DNA of 64,000 nt from Tenacibaculum soleae (GCF_001693415.1 NZ_MAKX01000035.1:790-64789), one strand, 5' to 3'. Shown: positions 42,217 through 51,620, numbered from the stretch's first letter. Notes: generated by a model from the sequence alone, not told the origin. Translations and numbers: made by a program.

Positions 42217-42234
42217 AAAATAAAATTACACATG

Positions 42235-42242
42235 CAAATATA
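42235..42242 (-). promoter_or_regulatory. Predicted -7 box of the tetR-ABC-hlyD-tolC operon
   Basis: CAAATATA on the plus strand is TATATTTG on the minus strand, exact TAnnTTTG; the tetR start at 42216 is 18 nt downstream. Confidence 0.6.
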
Positions 42243-42257
42243 ATAGTAATACTATTA
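42241..42257. promoter_or_regulatory. Candidate TetR operator palindrome
   Basis: TAATAGTA-A-TACTATTA, perfect 8+1+8 inverted repeat starting inside the -7 box and filling the spacer toward -33; binding there would block RNA polymerase. Confidence 0.7.
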
Positions 42258-42380
42258 ATAAAGAAAGTGTTTGTGTTAATTTAATTTTAACATGACAGTT
42301 TTTAAGAGTTACAAAAACTCACAAGCACTTATTTTTTAGTATAATAAGCCACAATGCTTTTTAATTTTATTAAAGGAAGA

Positions 42381-42388
42381 TAGGTTTG
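42381..42388 (+). promoter_or_regulatory. Predicted -7 box of the POT transporter gene
   Basis: TAGGTTTG, exact TAnnTTTG, 15 nt before the ATG at 42404. Confidence 0.5.
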
Positions 42389-42403
42389 TGAAAAATTTAT
42401 TTT

Positions 42404-43951
42404 ATGAACACACAAACATCTACGTCAAATTTTATGGGACACCCAAAAGGATTGTTATATCTTTTTTTTGCTGAATTATGGGAACGATTTTCGTTTTACG
42501 GAATGCGAGCTTTACTAGTTTTATACATGACCAAACATTTGGTATATTCAGATGAAATGTCGTTTGGAGTTTATGCTGCTTATATGTCGCTCGTATATGT
42601 AACCCCGATGATTGGCGGTATACTTGCTGATAAAATTTTAGGATTTAGAAAAGCAATCTTATTAGGCGGAGTATTAATGGCATTGGGTCATTTTTTATTA
42701 ACTTTTGAGCAACCGATTTTTTTTTACGGATCATTGGCTTTGATTATTGTCGGAAACGGATTTTTTAAACCCAATATATCATCATTTGTAGGTGATTTAT
42801 ATGAACAAGGTGATGTACGTAGAGATGCTGGATTTACCATATTTTATATGGGGATAAATATTGGTGGAGCTGTTGCTCCTTTGGCTTGTGCTTGGTTTGC
42901 CGAAGTGTATGGTTGGCATTACGGGTTTGTATTAGCAGGAATTGGAATGTTATTTGGTTTGCTTGTTTTTCAAAGAGGACTTAAGAATAATACATTTAAA
43001 GATAAAGGGCTGGTTACTAATGAAAAACTATATAATGAAACTGTTTTTGGAATAAAAAAAGGAAATGTTATTATTATTGCCGCATTTTTGTCGGTGCCAA
43101 TTTTTGCCTTAATTGTACGATTTCATCAGTTTGAACATTATTTAGTTTGGGTAGTTTCATTATTTTTAATCGCCTACATCACATATATTTTAAAAAAAGT
43201 AAGTAAAACCGAAAAGCAGCGTTTATTAGTTGCTGTATATTTTACGGTTTTGTATACACTGTTTTCAGCTATTTTTGAACAGGCAGGTAGTTCGTTAACA
43301 CTTTTTGCAGATAGAAATGTGAATTTAATAGGAATGAGTGCAGCAGGTACCAATAGTATCAACTCTGGATTTATTATTTTATTAGCAATTCCGTTTTCTA
43401 TGTTATGGACCTTTTTGAGTAAAGTTAATAAAAACCCTAATTCTGTAATTAAATTCGGACTAGGGGTGTTGTTTTTAGGACTTGGATTTGTTATTTTCGG
43501 CATGTCAGCAAACCAAGTAGACGCTTTAGCAAAAACACCAATGTTTTACTTAGTGATTGGGTATTTAGTGTTAACAATAGGAGAGTTGTTTTTATCGCCT
43601 ATTGGTTTGTCAAAAATGACAGAATTATCGCCTACAAAATATGTTGCTTTTATTATGGGAGTTTGGTTTTCTGCAAATTTTTATGGACATTTTTTTGCAG
43701 GTAAGATAGCGAAACTAACTACTGTTTCAGAAGGTGATTTAGGTATTTTTTCAACAGGAATATTTGGAGAAATTACTCGGTTTGTTACAGGGGTATCAAG
43801 TAGTGTAGTTTTAGAAAAAGGAATTGTATTTCAACAGTTATATTCGTATGTTTCAGTATATGCAAGTTTCGGAGTTATAGCTTCGTTAGTTGGGGTTTTG
43901 GTAATTGTTTTTTCATCTCCTATAAAAAAAATGATGCACAATATTCATTAA
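42404..43951 (+). CDS. POT/PTR2 family proton-dependent peptide transporter
   Basis: 515 aa, 12-14 transmembrane helices. The N-terminal ELWERFSFYGMRALLVLYM contains the ExxERF proton-coupling motif, and GGILADKILGFRKAILLGG and FKPNISSFVGDLY match POT signatures. Imports di- and tripeptides across the inner membrane. Monocistronic; convergent with yceI, with a shared terminator. Confidence 0.93.
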   Translation: MNTQTSTSNFMGHPKGLLYLFFAELWERFSFYGMRALLVLYMTKHLVYSDEMSFGVYAAYMSLVYVTPMIGGILADKILGFRKAILLGGVLMALGHFLLTFEQPIFFYGSLALIIVGNGFFKPNISSFVGDLYEQGDVRRDAGFTIFYMGINIGGAVAPLACAWFAEVYGWHYGFVLAGIGMLFGLLVFQRGLKNNTFKDKGLVTNEKLYNETVFGIKKGNVIIIAAFLSVPIFALIVRFHQFEHYLVWVVSLFLIAYITYILKKVSKTEKQRLLVAVYFTVLYTLFSAIFEQAGSSLTLFADRNVNLIGMSAAGTNSINSGFIILLAIPFSMLWTFLSKVNKNPNSVIKFGLGVLFLGLGFVIFGMSANQVDALAKTPMFYLVIGYLVLTIGELFLSPIGLSKMTELSPTKYVAFIMGVWFSANFYGHFFAGKIAKLTTVSEGDLGIFSTGIFGEITRFVTGVSSSVVLEKGIVFQQLYSYVSVYASFGVIASLVGVLVIVFSSPIKKMMHNIH

Positions 43952-43957
43952 AAAAGT

Positions 43958-44004
43958 AAAACACCAAAAAGCCTTTGATTAAATCAAAGGCTTTTTGGTG
44001 TTTT
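43958..44004. terminator. Bidirectional terminator, 23-bp perfect stem
   Basis: AAAACACCAAAAAGCCTTTG ATT and its exact complement flank a single A. A- and T-rich ends serve both the POT gene and the convergent yceI operon. Confidence 0.9.
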
Positions 44005-44018
44005 ATAATCAAAATGGT

Positions 44019-44651
44019 TTACTTAAAAGTAGAAGTAATGTTTATAGTAACATCATCCCATGTTTTAGAAACACCGTCAGCACCTTTATGTAGGTCTTTA
44101 CAAGCTTCATTTAAAGATGTTAATGCTTTCTCTGCACCCCAATTAGTAATTTGTAGTTTACCTGTTAGTTTAAAGGTTTTTCCGTTTAACGAGTATTTAA
44201 ATGGTAGTTTTTTTGTTACTCCATTCATGGTAATGTTTGAATAGCCAATAGAATCATTTTCTAAAATTAACTTACCAGATAGCAGCTTAGTGTTGTCCAT
44301 AATACCAAAAAAGAACTTCTTAATCTTAAAGTCTCTACTAGTATCTTTCGTAAATACACTACTCACAGGTATTGTAAATTCAGCATTGTTAATAGCTTCT
44401 TTAGCGGTGTTCCCTTCTCCGTTTGCAGTAATTGTAATTTTTTGAAAATGACCATTTACAGGTATTTTTTCAGTTGTTTTATAGGCTGTCCAATTGATAT
44501 TATTGTCAGCATCTTGTAATATAAAAGCAGCTTTCTTTTCAACTTTTACTTCTTCTTTTTTAACAGGTGTTTCTTTTTTTGCTTCTGTTTTACAAGAAAC
44601 AAAACTTCCTATGGCAGCAAATACAAATAATGAATAAATGATTTTTTTCAT
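44019..44651 (-). CDS. YceI family lipoprotein
   Basis: 210 aa. Lipobox GSFVSC (Cys ~20), a Lys/Glu-rich linker, then a YceI/lipocalin-like barrel (NINWTAYKT, VNGHFQKITI, AEFTIPVSSVFT, SYSLNGK-like repeats) ending VTINITSTFK. YceI proteins bind isoprenoids or other lipids; its exact role is unknown. Last gene of the rsfS-ftsH-LUD-cdsA-ACBP-yceI run (5 bp after ACBP). Confidence 0.88.
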   Translation of the reverse strand: MKKIIYSLFVFAAIGSFVSCKTEAKKETPVKKEEVKVEKKAAFILQDADNNINWTAYKTTEKIPVNGHFQKITITANGEGNTAKEAINNAEFTIPVSSVFTKDTSRDFKIKKFFFGIMDNTKLLSGKLILENDSIGYSNITMNGVTKKLPFKYSLNGKTFKLTGKLQITNWGAEKALTSLNEACKDLHKGADGVSKTWDDVTINITSTFK

Positions 44652-44656
44652 GGTAT

Positions 44657-44914
44657 TTATTTTATAATTGAGTTAACTAAATTGATGTATTCTTGTTTAG
44701 CTTCATTTTCATTCATGCCCTGTAATTGAATCCAAGCATTAAATTTAAAAGCATTTCTTAAATCATGATTGTTGTTAAATGTAAATTTATCTCCTTTTAC
44801 CGCCTGTTTATAGTAAGCATAAAGCTTAAGCATAATATCAGGAGGTAATTTCTCTTTTAAGCAAGAAGCTTTAAGGTAAGCTTTTCTAAATTGGATATCT
44901 ATATCGTTTTCCAT
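44657..44914 (-). CDS. Acyl-CoA-binding protein
   Basis: 85 aa. ACBP motifs LKLYAYYKQAVKGD, KFNAWIQLQGMNENEAKQEYINLV with the conserved Tyr, Lys and Trp. Binds long-chain acyl-CoA in the cytoplasm. Near cdsA, it may deliver acyl chains to phospholipid synthesis (inference). It is unusual that it starts 'MENDIDIQF' with few preceding residues, but this fits the ~86-aa family length. Confidence 0.9.
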   Translation of the reverse strand: MENDIDIQFRKAYLKASCLKEKLPPDIMLKLYAYYKQAVKGDKFTFNNNHDLRNAFKFNAWIQLQGMNENEAKQEYINLVNSIIK

Positions 44915-44938
44915 AAATAATGAGCAAGTAGAAAATAA

Positions 44939-45733
44939 TTACATTATGTAATGTATATACAAATATACAAAGGGAGCTAGGAAAAACAAACTATCTAACC
45001 TATCTAATAATCCTCCATGACCTGGCATAATTATACCGCTGTCTTTTATGTTAGCTTGTCGTTTAAATTTAGATTCTACTAAATCACCTAAAGATCCAAA
45101 AACAGCAACAATAATTGCAATAATAACCCAGTTTAATATCGAAAATGAATTGCTTAATTTACCAATTAAAAAACCTGCTAAAATGGAAAAAACTAAACCT
45201 CCAATAAAGCCTTCAATTGTTTTTTTAGGAGATACAGATTCGAACAATTTATGTTTCCCAAAATTTTTACCAACTATAAAGGCAAAGCTATCATTAGTCC
45301 ATATCATTAATATAATACAGATAATTACATTCGGATGATAACTGTTATCTATAAACGGTAATTTTATTAAAAAATAAAAAGGTAAAATTAGATAAATTAC
45401 TTGTAAAAATAATTTTTGTCCTAATTTTTCGGTTTTTATAGGTTTTGTACTTATTAATAAATAGAGTAATATTAATAAACCCGCAAATGAAAAACCAATT
45501 AGGTTACTTGTTAATGTTTTGGGTATTTCAATAACCGATAAATATATAAATGCGGTTAAAATAAAATAGGGTAAAATATTTTTAAGTTGTAGTATTCTTG
45601 AAAATTCAAAAACACATATTACTGAAAAAATCGCCATTAATCCTATATATGATTCTTTAGAAAAAAGAATAGCAGAAATGAAAATTATAGCATAAACAAG
45701 TCCAGAAATGCTTCTTGTTATAAGGTTGCGCAT
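44939..45733 (-). CDS. cdsA: Phosphatidate cytidylyltransferase
   Basis: 264 aa integral inner-membrane enzyme making CDP-diacylglycerol from phosphatidate and CTP. About 7-8 transmembrane helices and the family signature ending MPGHGGLLDRLDS (S-x8-GHGG-x-DR-x-D), preceded by SVSPKKTIEG and GDLVESKFKRQANIKDS. It starts 3 bp after the LUD stop. Confidence 0.95.
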   Translation of the reverse strand: MRNLITRSISGLVYAIIFISAILFSKESYIGLMAIFSVICVFEFSRILQLKNILPYFILTAFIYLSVIEIPKTLTSNLIGFSFAGLLILLYLLISTKPIKTEKLGQKLFLQVIYLILPFYFLIKLPFIDNSYHPNVIICIILMIWTNDSFAFIVGKNFGKHKLFESVSPKKTIEGFIGGLVFSILAGFLIGKLSNSFSILNWVIIAIIVAVFGSLGDLVESKFKRQANIKDSGIIMPGHGGLLDRLDSLFFLAPFVYLYIHYIM

Positions 45734-45736
45734 AGT

Positions 45737-46327
45737 TTATAAATCTTCAAAGAGGAGCAAATATAAGTTTTTTGAGTTACTATTACCATAACTTAGAAAA
45801 CTATCATCTTCGCTGTCAATTTTGTAGTTTGTAGTAGAGCTAATATTAGTAGGTATATTACCGCTAAAGTGAGTTTTGATACCAGTAAGTCCTTCCCCCA
45901 TATTTTTTACTAACTGACTTGTGGTAGCGTATACTATAAAATGATCCGAATGAGAAGGTAGTTTGTTGCTGCCGAGTTGATTAGATGAAAATAAAATATT
46001 ACCGTTATTAGCAATTAAATGTTCACAAGAAGTAAAAAAAGGAACCGATTCAGTAATATGTTGTTGGACATCTATGTTTAACTTTTGGCTTACTTTTAAT
46101 AAATCATAATCTGAACACGTAATTTTGGTCCAATTATTTTCTTGTAAAATATGTTTTAGGTTATTTGATACTTCATCAATGGTAGTACAGTATAAAAATT
46201 TACCTCCTTTATTAATAAAGTTATGAACAAAAGAATCATCTAAAGATAAAATAACTTCTTGTTCGTTAATTATCTTTTCTTTAGATGACTCTTTATATGA
46301 TTTATATATTTTTTTTAAAAAATTCAT
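45737..46327 (-). CDS. LUD domain (LutC/YkgG-like) protein
   Basis: 196 aa. LUD domain features: a GGKFLYCTTIDEVSNNLKHIL start, INIDVQQHITESVPFFTSCEHLIANNGNILFSSNQLGSNKLPSHSDHFIVYATTSQLV. LutC is part of lactate utilisation; here no LutA/B neighbours exist, and a stand-alone LUD between ftsH and cdsA is a recurrent Flavobacteriia arrangement. Function unclear. Confidence 0.85.
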   Translation of the reverse strand: MNFLKKIYKSYKESSKEKIINEQEVILSLDDSFVHNFINKGGKFLYCTTIDEVSNNLKHILQENNWTKITCSDYDLLKVSQKLNIDVQQHITESVPFFTSCEHLIANNGNILFSSNQLGSNKLPSHSDHFIVYATTSQLVKNMGEGLTGIKTHFSGNIPTNISSTTNYKIDSEDDSFLSYGNSNSKNLYLLLFEDL

Positions 46328-46338
46328 TCAAATAAAAA

Positions 46339-48267
46339 CTATTCTTCAATTTTAGGATTAGCTTTCTCTTCTTTTATTTCAAAAGGTCTTTCTCCAAATA
46401 CCTTTACTAAATCATCTTTAAAAATAACTTCTTTTTCAAGTAGTAATTTAGCAAGTTCATTTAGTTTGTCTTTATGTTTGCTTAAAAGTGCAATAGCTCT
46501 TTCATATTGATTTTCGATCATTTTAGAGATCTCTTCATCAATAGTTTTGGCAGTATCATCACTATAAGGTTTTACGAAAGCATCGTTTCCTGATGAATCA
46601 TAAAAAGTAACATTTCCTACTTTATCGTTTAAACCATAAACAGTAACCATAGCACGGGCTTGCTTGGTAACTTTTTCTAAATCACTTAAAGCACCAGTAG
46701 ATATTTTATTGAACATTAGCTTTTCAGCAGCTCTACCACCCATAGTAGCACACATTTCATCAAGCATTTGTTCGGTTTGAATAATCTTCCTTTCTTCTGG
46801 GAGATACCAAGCCGCACCTAAGGATTGTCCACGAGGTACAATGGTAACTTTTACTAACGGAGCAGCGTGCTCTAACATCCAACTAACAGTTGCATGACCA
46901 GCTTCATGAAAAGCAATAACTTCTTTTTCTTTTGGAGTAATTACTTTATTTTTCTTTTCTAAACCACCTACAATTCTATCCACAGCATCTAAAAAATCTT
47001 GATGCTCAACAGCTTCTTTGTTGTTTCTAGCGGCAATTAAAGCAGCTTCATTACATAAGTTTGCGATATCGGCACCTGAAAAACCAGGAGTTTGCTGGGC
47101 TAGTAATTCTAAATTAGCATTTTCTGCTAATTTTAAAGGTTTTATGTGTACTTCAAAAATCTCTCTACGTTCGTGTAGGTCTGGTAAATCAACATATATT
47201 TGACGGTCAAAACGACCAGCACGCATTAATGCTTTGTCTAATACATCGGCACGGTTTGTTGCGGCTAAAACAATAACATTGGTATCGGTACCAAAACCGT
47301 CCATCTCTGTTAAAAGTTGATTTAAGGTGTTTTCACGTTCATCATTACCACCTGTCATGCTGTTTTTTCCTCTAGCTCGACCAATGGCATCAATCTCATC
47401 AATAAAAATAATTGAAGGTGATTTTTGTTGTGCTTGTTTAAATAAATCTCTAACACGAGAAGCACCTACACCCACAAACATTTCTACGAAATCTGAACCT
47501 GATAAAGAAAAGAAAGGTACACCAGCTTCACCAGCAACAGCTTTCGCTAATAATGTTTTACCAGTACCAGGAGGTCCTACTAATAAAGCTCCTTTTGGTA
47601 TTTTACCACCTAATTTAGTGTATTTTTCAGGTGTTTTTAAGAAATCTACTATTTCTTGAATTTCTTCTTTAGCTCCTTCTAAACCTGCTACATTTTTAAA
47701 GGTAGTTTTTACCTTGGTTCCTTGGTCAAAAAGTTTGGCTTTTGATTTACCAATGTTAAATATTTGACCACCGCCAGCACCACCGCCAGCACCACCTGAC
47801 ATTCTTTTCATAAAGAAAAGCCAAATAGCGATAAGTAATATAAACGGAAGGAAATCAAATAAAGTAGTTATTAAACTTGTTGGTTCGATGTTACTTCTAT
47901 CAAAGTCAAGGTTTTTTTCAGCCTTTTCTTTTTTAATTTCATTTTCGAAATTTTGTAAATCACCAAAGTTATAGGTGTATAAAGGCGCACCTTTTCTGTA
48001 AAAAGGAGAGCTTGTTATTTTTTTATGTTCTTCTTTTTTTTCAGCTTCACTTTTTAAGAATACTTGCGCAACATTATTGTTTTCGATAACAATTTTTTGA
48101 ATATCGTTAGCTTGTAAAATCTTATTAAATTCGTTTTTTGAAATATTACGAGACCCTAAGTTGTTTGAGTTAAAAAAACTCAATCCTAAAAGGATTACTA
48201 AAATAGGAATATAAAGCCAAAATGAATTAAATGTAAATTTTGGGGTGTTTTTTTTCTTATCACTCAT
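46339..48267 (-). CDS. ftsH: ATP-dependent zinc metalloprotease FtsH
   Basis: 642 aa hexameric membrane protease. Two membrane helices (~15-31, ~136-153), Walker A GPPGTGKT (231-238), Walker [12 protein letters not shown], second region of homology [20 protein letters not shown], and the zinc motif HEAGH (454-458). A Gly-rich linker ([12 protein letters not shown]) follows TM2. It degrades misfolded membrane proteins and short-lived regulators. Lies 25 bp after rsfS. Confidence 0.97.
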   Translation of the reverse strand: MSDKKKNTPKFTFNSFWLYIPILVILLGLSFFNSNNLGSRNISKNEFNKILQANDIQKIVIENNNVAQVFLKSEAEKKEEHKKITSSPFYRKGAPLYTYNFGDLQNFENEIKKEKAEKNLDFDRSNIEPTSLITTLFDFLPFILLIAIWLFFMKRMSGGAGGGAGGGQIFNIGKSKAKLFDQGTKVKTTFKNVAGLEGAKEEIQEIVDFLKTPEKYTKLGGKIPKGALLVGPPGTGKTLLAKAVAGEAGVPFFSLSGSDFVEMFVGVGASRVRDLFKQAQQKSPSIIFIDEIDAIGRARGKNSMTGGNDERENTLNQLLTEMDGFGTDTNVIVLAATNRADVLDKALMRAGRFDRQIYVDLPDLHERREIFEVHIKPLKLAENANLELLAQQTPGFSGADIANLCNEAALIAARNNKEAVEHQDFLDAVDRIVGGLEKKNKVITPKEKEVIAFHEAGHATVSWMLEHAAPLVKVTIVPRGQSLGAAWYLPEERKIIQTEQMLDEMCATMGGRAAEKLMFNKISTGALSDLEKVTKQARAMVTVYGLNDKVGNVTFYDSSGNDAFVKPYSDDTAKTIDEEISKMIENQYERAIALLSKHKDKLNELAKLLLEKEVIFKDDLVKVFGERPFEIKEEKANPKIEE

Positions 48268-48292
48268 AAAAGTATGTCTATATTAGTAGCAA

Positions 48293-48664
48293 TTAAGCGG
48301 GGTTTATTTCGGTAATTTTAGCATCACCCCAAAGGCTTTCAATGTCGTAATAATCACGTACTTGTTTTTGAAAAACATGTACAACTACGTTTACATAATC
48401 CATTAAAACCCATTCGGCATTTGCTTGTCCTTCAACATGCCAAGGTTTGTCTTTTAGTTCTTTACCTACAATTTTTTGTATAGATCCAGAAATAGCATTT
48501 ACCTGTGTGTTTGAATTTCCTGAACAGATTATAAAATAATCACAAACTGTATTTTCTAATTCTCTTAAATCTAGTAGCTGGATATCTTCTCCTTTTACCT
48601 CGTCAATTCCTTTTATAATCACAGCGATTAAATCGTCAGTGCTTGCTTGTTTTTTTGTCATCAA
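48293..48664 (-). CDS. rsfS: Ribosome silencing factor
   Basis: 123 aa. RsfS/Iojap fold: DYFIICSGNSNTQVNAISGSI, PWHVEGQANAEWVLMDYVNVVVHVFQKQVRDYYDIESLWGDA. Binds L14 on the 50S subunit and blocks subunit joining in starvation. First gene of the operon leading to ftsH, with a -7 box at 48683-48690. Confidence 0.95.
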   Translation of the reverse strand: MMTKKQASTDDLIAVIIKGIDEVKGEDIQLLDLRELENTVCDYFIICSGNSNTQVNAISGSIQKIVGKELKDKPWHVEGQANAEWVLMDYVNVVVHVFQKQVRDYYDIESLWGDAKITEINPA

Positions 48665-48682
48665 AAAAAATTAAGTTTTAAG

Positions 48683-48690
48683 CAAAGTTA
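48683..48690 (-). promoter_or_regulatory. Predicted -7 box of the rsfS-ftsH operon
   Basis: CAAAGTTA on the plus strand is TAACTTTG on the minus strand, exact TAnnTTTG, 18 nt before the rsfS ATG. Confidence 0.5.
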
Positions 48691-48748
48691 TTATTTTTTT
48701 GCGAGTAATTTGCTTAATATTGATACTTGTTTTATTCGCAAAACTTAT

Positions 48749-49480
48749 ATGAAAATAATCAAACTTGATGCCATTGATTCAACCAATTCTTTTTTAAAGG
48801 ATATGGCAGCAAAAGTAAGTGTTGAAGATTTTACTGTAGTAGTAACAAAAAAACAAACATCGGGTAGAGGACAAATGAATTCTAACTGGGAGGTGATAGC
48901 AGGTAAAAACCTGACTTTTAGCGTTTTTAAACTATTTGAAAGTTTGTGTATTACTGATTATAAGTATTTAAATTATTGTGTTTCTTTAAGTGTTTATGAA
49001 GCCATTAAGTACTTAAAACTACCTCGATTAGCTATTAAATGGCCTAACGACATTATGTCAGAAAATAAAAAAATAGCGGGTGTTTTAATTGAAAATTCGT
49101 TGAGTTTAAATAAAATTAATAGTTCTATTATCGGAATTGGATTAAATGTGAATCAAGAGATTTTTTCTTCAGATTTGCCAAACGCATCTTCTATAAAAAT
49201 AATTTTAGATAAAGAAATTGATTTAGATCTTTTATTAAAAAGGATTTTATTTTATATGAAAAAGAAGATTTTATTGCTAGAAAAAAAGGAATATTTAATT
49301 TTAGAAGAGGAGTATTTACGTGTTTTGTATAAAAAAAATGTTCCGAGTATGTTTAAAACAAATCAGAACATTTTATTTATGGGTAAAATCATTGGAGTAT
49401 CCGCTTCTGGAAACCTTCAAATAGAATTAGCTGATGAAACGTTTAAAGAATTTGGTATTAAAGAAGTTTCGTTTGCTTAA
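48749..49480 (+). CDS. birA: Biotin-[acetyl-CoA-carboxylase] ligase
   Basis: 243 aa from the ATG at 48749 (homology starts MKIIKLDAIDSTNSFLKDM). Biotin ligase catalytic signature TSGRGQMNSNWEV (GRGR-like), IKWPNDIMSENKKIAGVLIEN and GIGLNVNQ. No N-terminal HTH, so it is the non-repressor type. Convergent with the SRPBCC gene, 1 bp apart. Confidence 0.92.
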   Translation: MKIIKLDAIDSTNSFLKDMAAKVSVEDFTVVVTKKQTSGRGQMNSNWEVIAGKNLTFSVFKLFESLCITDYKYLNYCVSLSVYEAIKYLKLPRLAIKWPNDIMSENKKIAGVLIENSLSLNKINSSIIGIGLNVNQEIFSSDLPNASSIKIILDKEIDLDLLLKRILFYMKKKILLLEKKEYLILEEEYLRVLYKKNVPSMFKTNQNILFMGKIIGVSASGNLQIELADETFKEFGIKEVSFA

Positions 49481-49481
49481 T

Positions 49482-49871
49482 TTATAATTTTGCAATATTT
49501 TCAGTTAAAGTATCAATGAATTTGGTTAATGGTTTTTTTACCATCATTGCCATCATAGGATTAAAATCTCCGTCAAATTTTAAAACAACCTCACTTTCAT
49601 TTTCTGATACTTCATTAATATTAGCAGCTAAAGTGAAAGGTAGTTTACTACTAGCAGCACCTAAAGTGATATTAGAGTATTCGGTTTTTTCTTTCATCAC
49701 CAATCTAATTTCAGGCATTCCTTTTAATCCAAAAATAAAACTATCGCCATCAACCTCAAATTTTTGAGTGTTTTCAGGCATTAATTGTTCAAAATTATCT
49801 AGTTTGTTTAAGAAGTTAAAAACCTCTTCTGTTGATTTTTTTACAACTACTTTGTTTCCTTCAATATTCAT
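49482..49871 (-). CDS. SRPBCC family protein
   Basis: 129 aa from the ATG at 49871. START/SRPBCC-like fold: MNIEGNKVVVKKSTEEVFNFLNKLDNFEQLMPEN, a FIFGLKGMPEIRLVMKE strand and a long C-terminal helix (KKPLTKFIDTLTENIAKL). The upstream in-frame ATG would overlap pyrE by 22 bp, so the internal start 5 bp after the pyrE stop is preferred. Ligand unknown; co-transcribed with pyrE. Confidence 0.8.
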   Translation of the reverse strand: MNIEGNKVVVKKSTEEVFNFLNKLDNFEQLMPENTQKFEVDGDSFIFGLKGMPEIRLVMKEKTEYSNITLGAASSKLPFTLAANINEVSENESEVVLKFDGDFNPMMAMMVKKPLTKFIDTLTENIAKL

Positions 49872-49876
49872 TTTTC

Positions 49877-50527
49877 TTATTTTTCGTTTTGTTTCCATTT
49901 ACTTGGTTCAACTCTCCAATCTTCTAACATTCTTAGTTCTTCACTCGTAATGTATTGGCTGTCTAAAGCTTGCTCAAGTAAATATTCATAATTACTTAAT
50001 GTAGTAAGAGCTACGTTGTCATTTTTAAAGTTTTCAGTAGCAATATCAAATCCGTAAGAAAAAATAGCAATCATACCTTTTACATTGGCATGTGCTTCTT
50101 TTAAAGCTTTTACAGCATTTAAACTACTTTTACCTGTGCTTATTAAATCTTCAATAACCACTACGTTTTGCCCGCTTTCTAAATGCCCTTCTATTTGGTT
50201 TTTTCGCCCATGTTTTTTAGGTTCAGGACGAACATATATAAAAGGTACGCCTAGCTCTTGTGCAACTAACATTCCGATAGCAATAGCTCCTGTAGCAACC
50301 CCAGCAATAACATCAGGTTTACCATGTTTTTCTTCAACCAACTTAGCAATTTCCTGTTTCAAAAAATTTCTAACTGGTGGATAAGATAATGTAACTCTGT
50401 TGTCGCAGTAAATTGGTGATTTCCATCCCGATGCCCAGTTGAAAGGTTCGTTAGGGTTTAGTTTAATAGCTTTTATTTGCAGTAAAAGTTCTGCTGTTTT
50501 TTTTCCTGTATCTTTATTAAAATCCAT
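49877..50527 (-). CDS. pyrE: Orotate phosphoribosyltransferase
   Basis: 216 aa. Converts orotate and PRPP to OMP in UMP synthesis. Seen: NPFNWASGWKSPIYCDNR-like SPIYCDNR, VIAGVATGAIAIGMLVA, YVRPEPKKHGRKNQIEG and the PRPP motif VVVIEDLISTGKS. The -7 box (50532-50539) ends 4 nt before the start codon, so the mRNA is probably leaderless. Confidence 0.95.
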   Translation of the reverse strand: MDFNKDTGKKTAELLLQIKAIKLNPNEPFNWASGWKSPIYCDNRVTLSYPPVRNFLKQEIAKLVEEKHGKPDVIAGVATGAIAIGMLVAQELGVPFIYVRPEPKKHGRKNQIEGHLESGQNVVVIEDLISTGKSSLNAVKALKEAHANVKGMIAIFSYGFDIATENFKNDNVALTTLSNYEYLLEQALDSQYITSEELRMLEDWRVEPSKWKQNEK

Positions 50528-50531
50528 AGCG

Positions 50532-50539
50532 CAAATGTA
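50532..50539 (-). promoter_or_regulatory. Predicted -7 box of pyrE (leaderless)
   Basis: CAAATGTA on the plus strand is TACATTTG on the minus strand, exact TAnnTTTG, only 4 nt from the pyrE ATG. Confidence 0.6.
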
Positions 50540-50594
50540 TAAAGTTTTTGTTAATGATAAACCAATAATTTTTACAACTTCAATAAAAAAATGA
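50535..50594 (+). pseudogene. Remnant N-terminus of a divergent Nudix hydrolase gene
   Basis: A 19-codon ORF MYKVFVNDKPIIFTTSIKK ends in TGA. From memory, MYKVFVNDKPI is the usual N-terminus of the Nudix hydrolase that stands divergent from pyrE in Flavobacteriaceae. No Nudix box is present downstream, so the rest has decayed or been deleted. Recall-based; moderate confidence. Confidence 0.45.
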
Positions 50595-50948
50595 AGAAGA
50601 TTATGTGGTTTTTATTTACAAAAATACAATTATGGATGGACTTACGCATTGGTTAAAATCAGAGAAGTTAAAAATAAATTTACCTTATGAGTTTAAATTA
50701 GATATTATAGTGAGGTAATTATGTGTAGTGTTAAATTTTAACTTAAAGTTAGTGTTGGGTTTAAATAGTTGTTTTGTAGAGGTTTTTATTGCGGTTTATT
50801 GTTTTTAATAGTATTGTTTTGATGTTGTTCTTGAATTTAATATTTTAAAAGATACTATTTGTATTTAAGTTAAAGATAAAAATATACAAACATTATCAAT
50901 TTTCTACAGCGCTTTTTTTGTACCTTTCAAAATGTAAAAATAAAGTTA
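50595..50948. other. AT-rich non-coding stretch (decayed region)
   Basis: About 354 bp with no ORF above ~28 codons (a short ORF MDGLTHWLKSEK at 50632 is not convincing). It follows the Nudix remnant and precedes the DUF2461 gene; it is probably eroded coding sequence. A TACCTTTC (50921-50928), one base off TAnnTTTG, may be the -7 box of the next gene. Confidence 0.5.
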
Positions 50949-51620
50949 ATGCAATTAGAAAAATCGACACTTCAATTCTTACAGGACTTAAAAGAAAACA
51001 ATACTAGAGAATGGTTTGCTGAACAAAAAGATACTTTTAAAGAAGTACAAAATCAGGCAAAAGATTTTTATGCACAAATAAGAGAAAATTTAGAAAAACA
51101 CGACGTAGTAGATAAATTTAAACTATTTAGAATTTACCGAGATGTACGATTTTCGAAAGATAAAACACCGTATCAACCCCACTTTGCAGGTTCTTTTTCA
51201 AGAAAAGGAAAACATTTAAGAGGTGGGTATTATTTACGTATTCGCCCAGGAGAAAGCTTTTTAGCGGGCGGATTTTGGGAACCTAATAAAGAAGATTTAT
51301 TACGTATACGTAAAGAAATAGAAATGGATGCTTCTGATTTTAGAGATATTCTAAAAGATCCTGAATTTGTACAGCTTTTTGGAGGTAAATTTGAAGGAGC
51401 CGAGTTAAGATCAGCTCCAAGAGGATTTGATAAAAGTCATCCAGATATTGATTTATTACGTAAAAAAGGATTTATTGCAGTTCGTAATTTTAGTGATAAA
51501 GAAGTGTTATCAAAAGATTTCTTATCAGAAATAAACAGGTCATATAAAGCTTTACGACCGTTTTTTAATTTAATGAGCGATGTGTTAACTACTAATTTAA
51601 ATGGCGAAAGTTTAATTTAA
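50949..51620 (+). CDS. DUF2461 family protein (TIGR02453)
   Basis: 223 aa. Signature TLQFLQDLKENNTREWFAEQKDTFKEVQNQA, FRIYRDVRFSKDKTPYQPHFAGSFSRKG, GGYYLRIRPGESFLAGGFW and the C-terminal LRSAPRGFDKSHPDIDLLRKKGF. Family role unknown. The MATE gene converges with a 9-bp overlap. Confidence 0.9.
   Translation: MQLEKSTLQFLQDLKENNTREWFAEQKDTFKEVQNQAKDFYAQIRENLEKHDVVDKFKLFRIYRDVRFSKDKTPYQPHFAGSFSRKGKHLRGGYYLRIRPGESFLAGGFWEPNKEDLLRIRKEIEMDASDFRDILKDPEFVQLFGGKFEGAELRSAPRGFDKSHPDIDLLRKKGFIAVRNFSDKEVLSKDFLSEINRSYKALRPFFNLMSDVLTTNLNGESLI

Noticed and set aside
43975-44244. 89-aa ORF opposite yceI
   Set aside because: Antisense to a lipoprotein with clear family motifs; it begins in the terminator hairpin.
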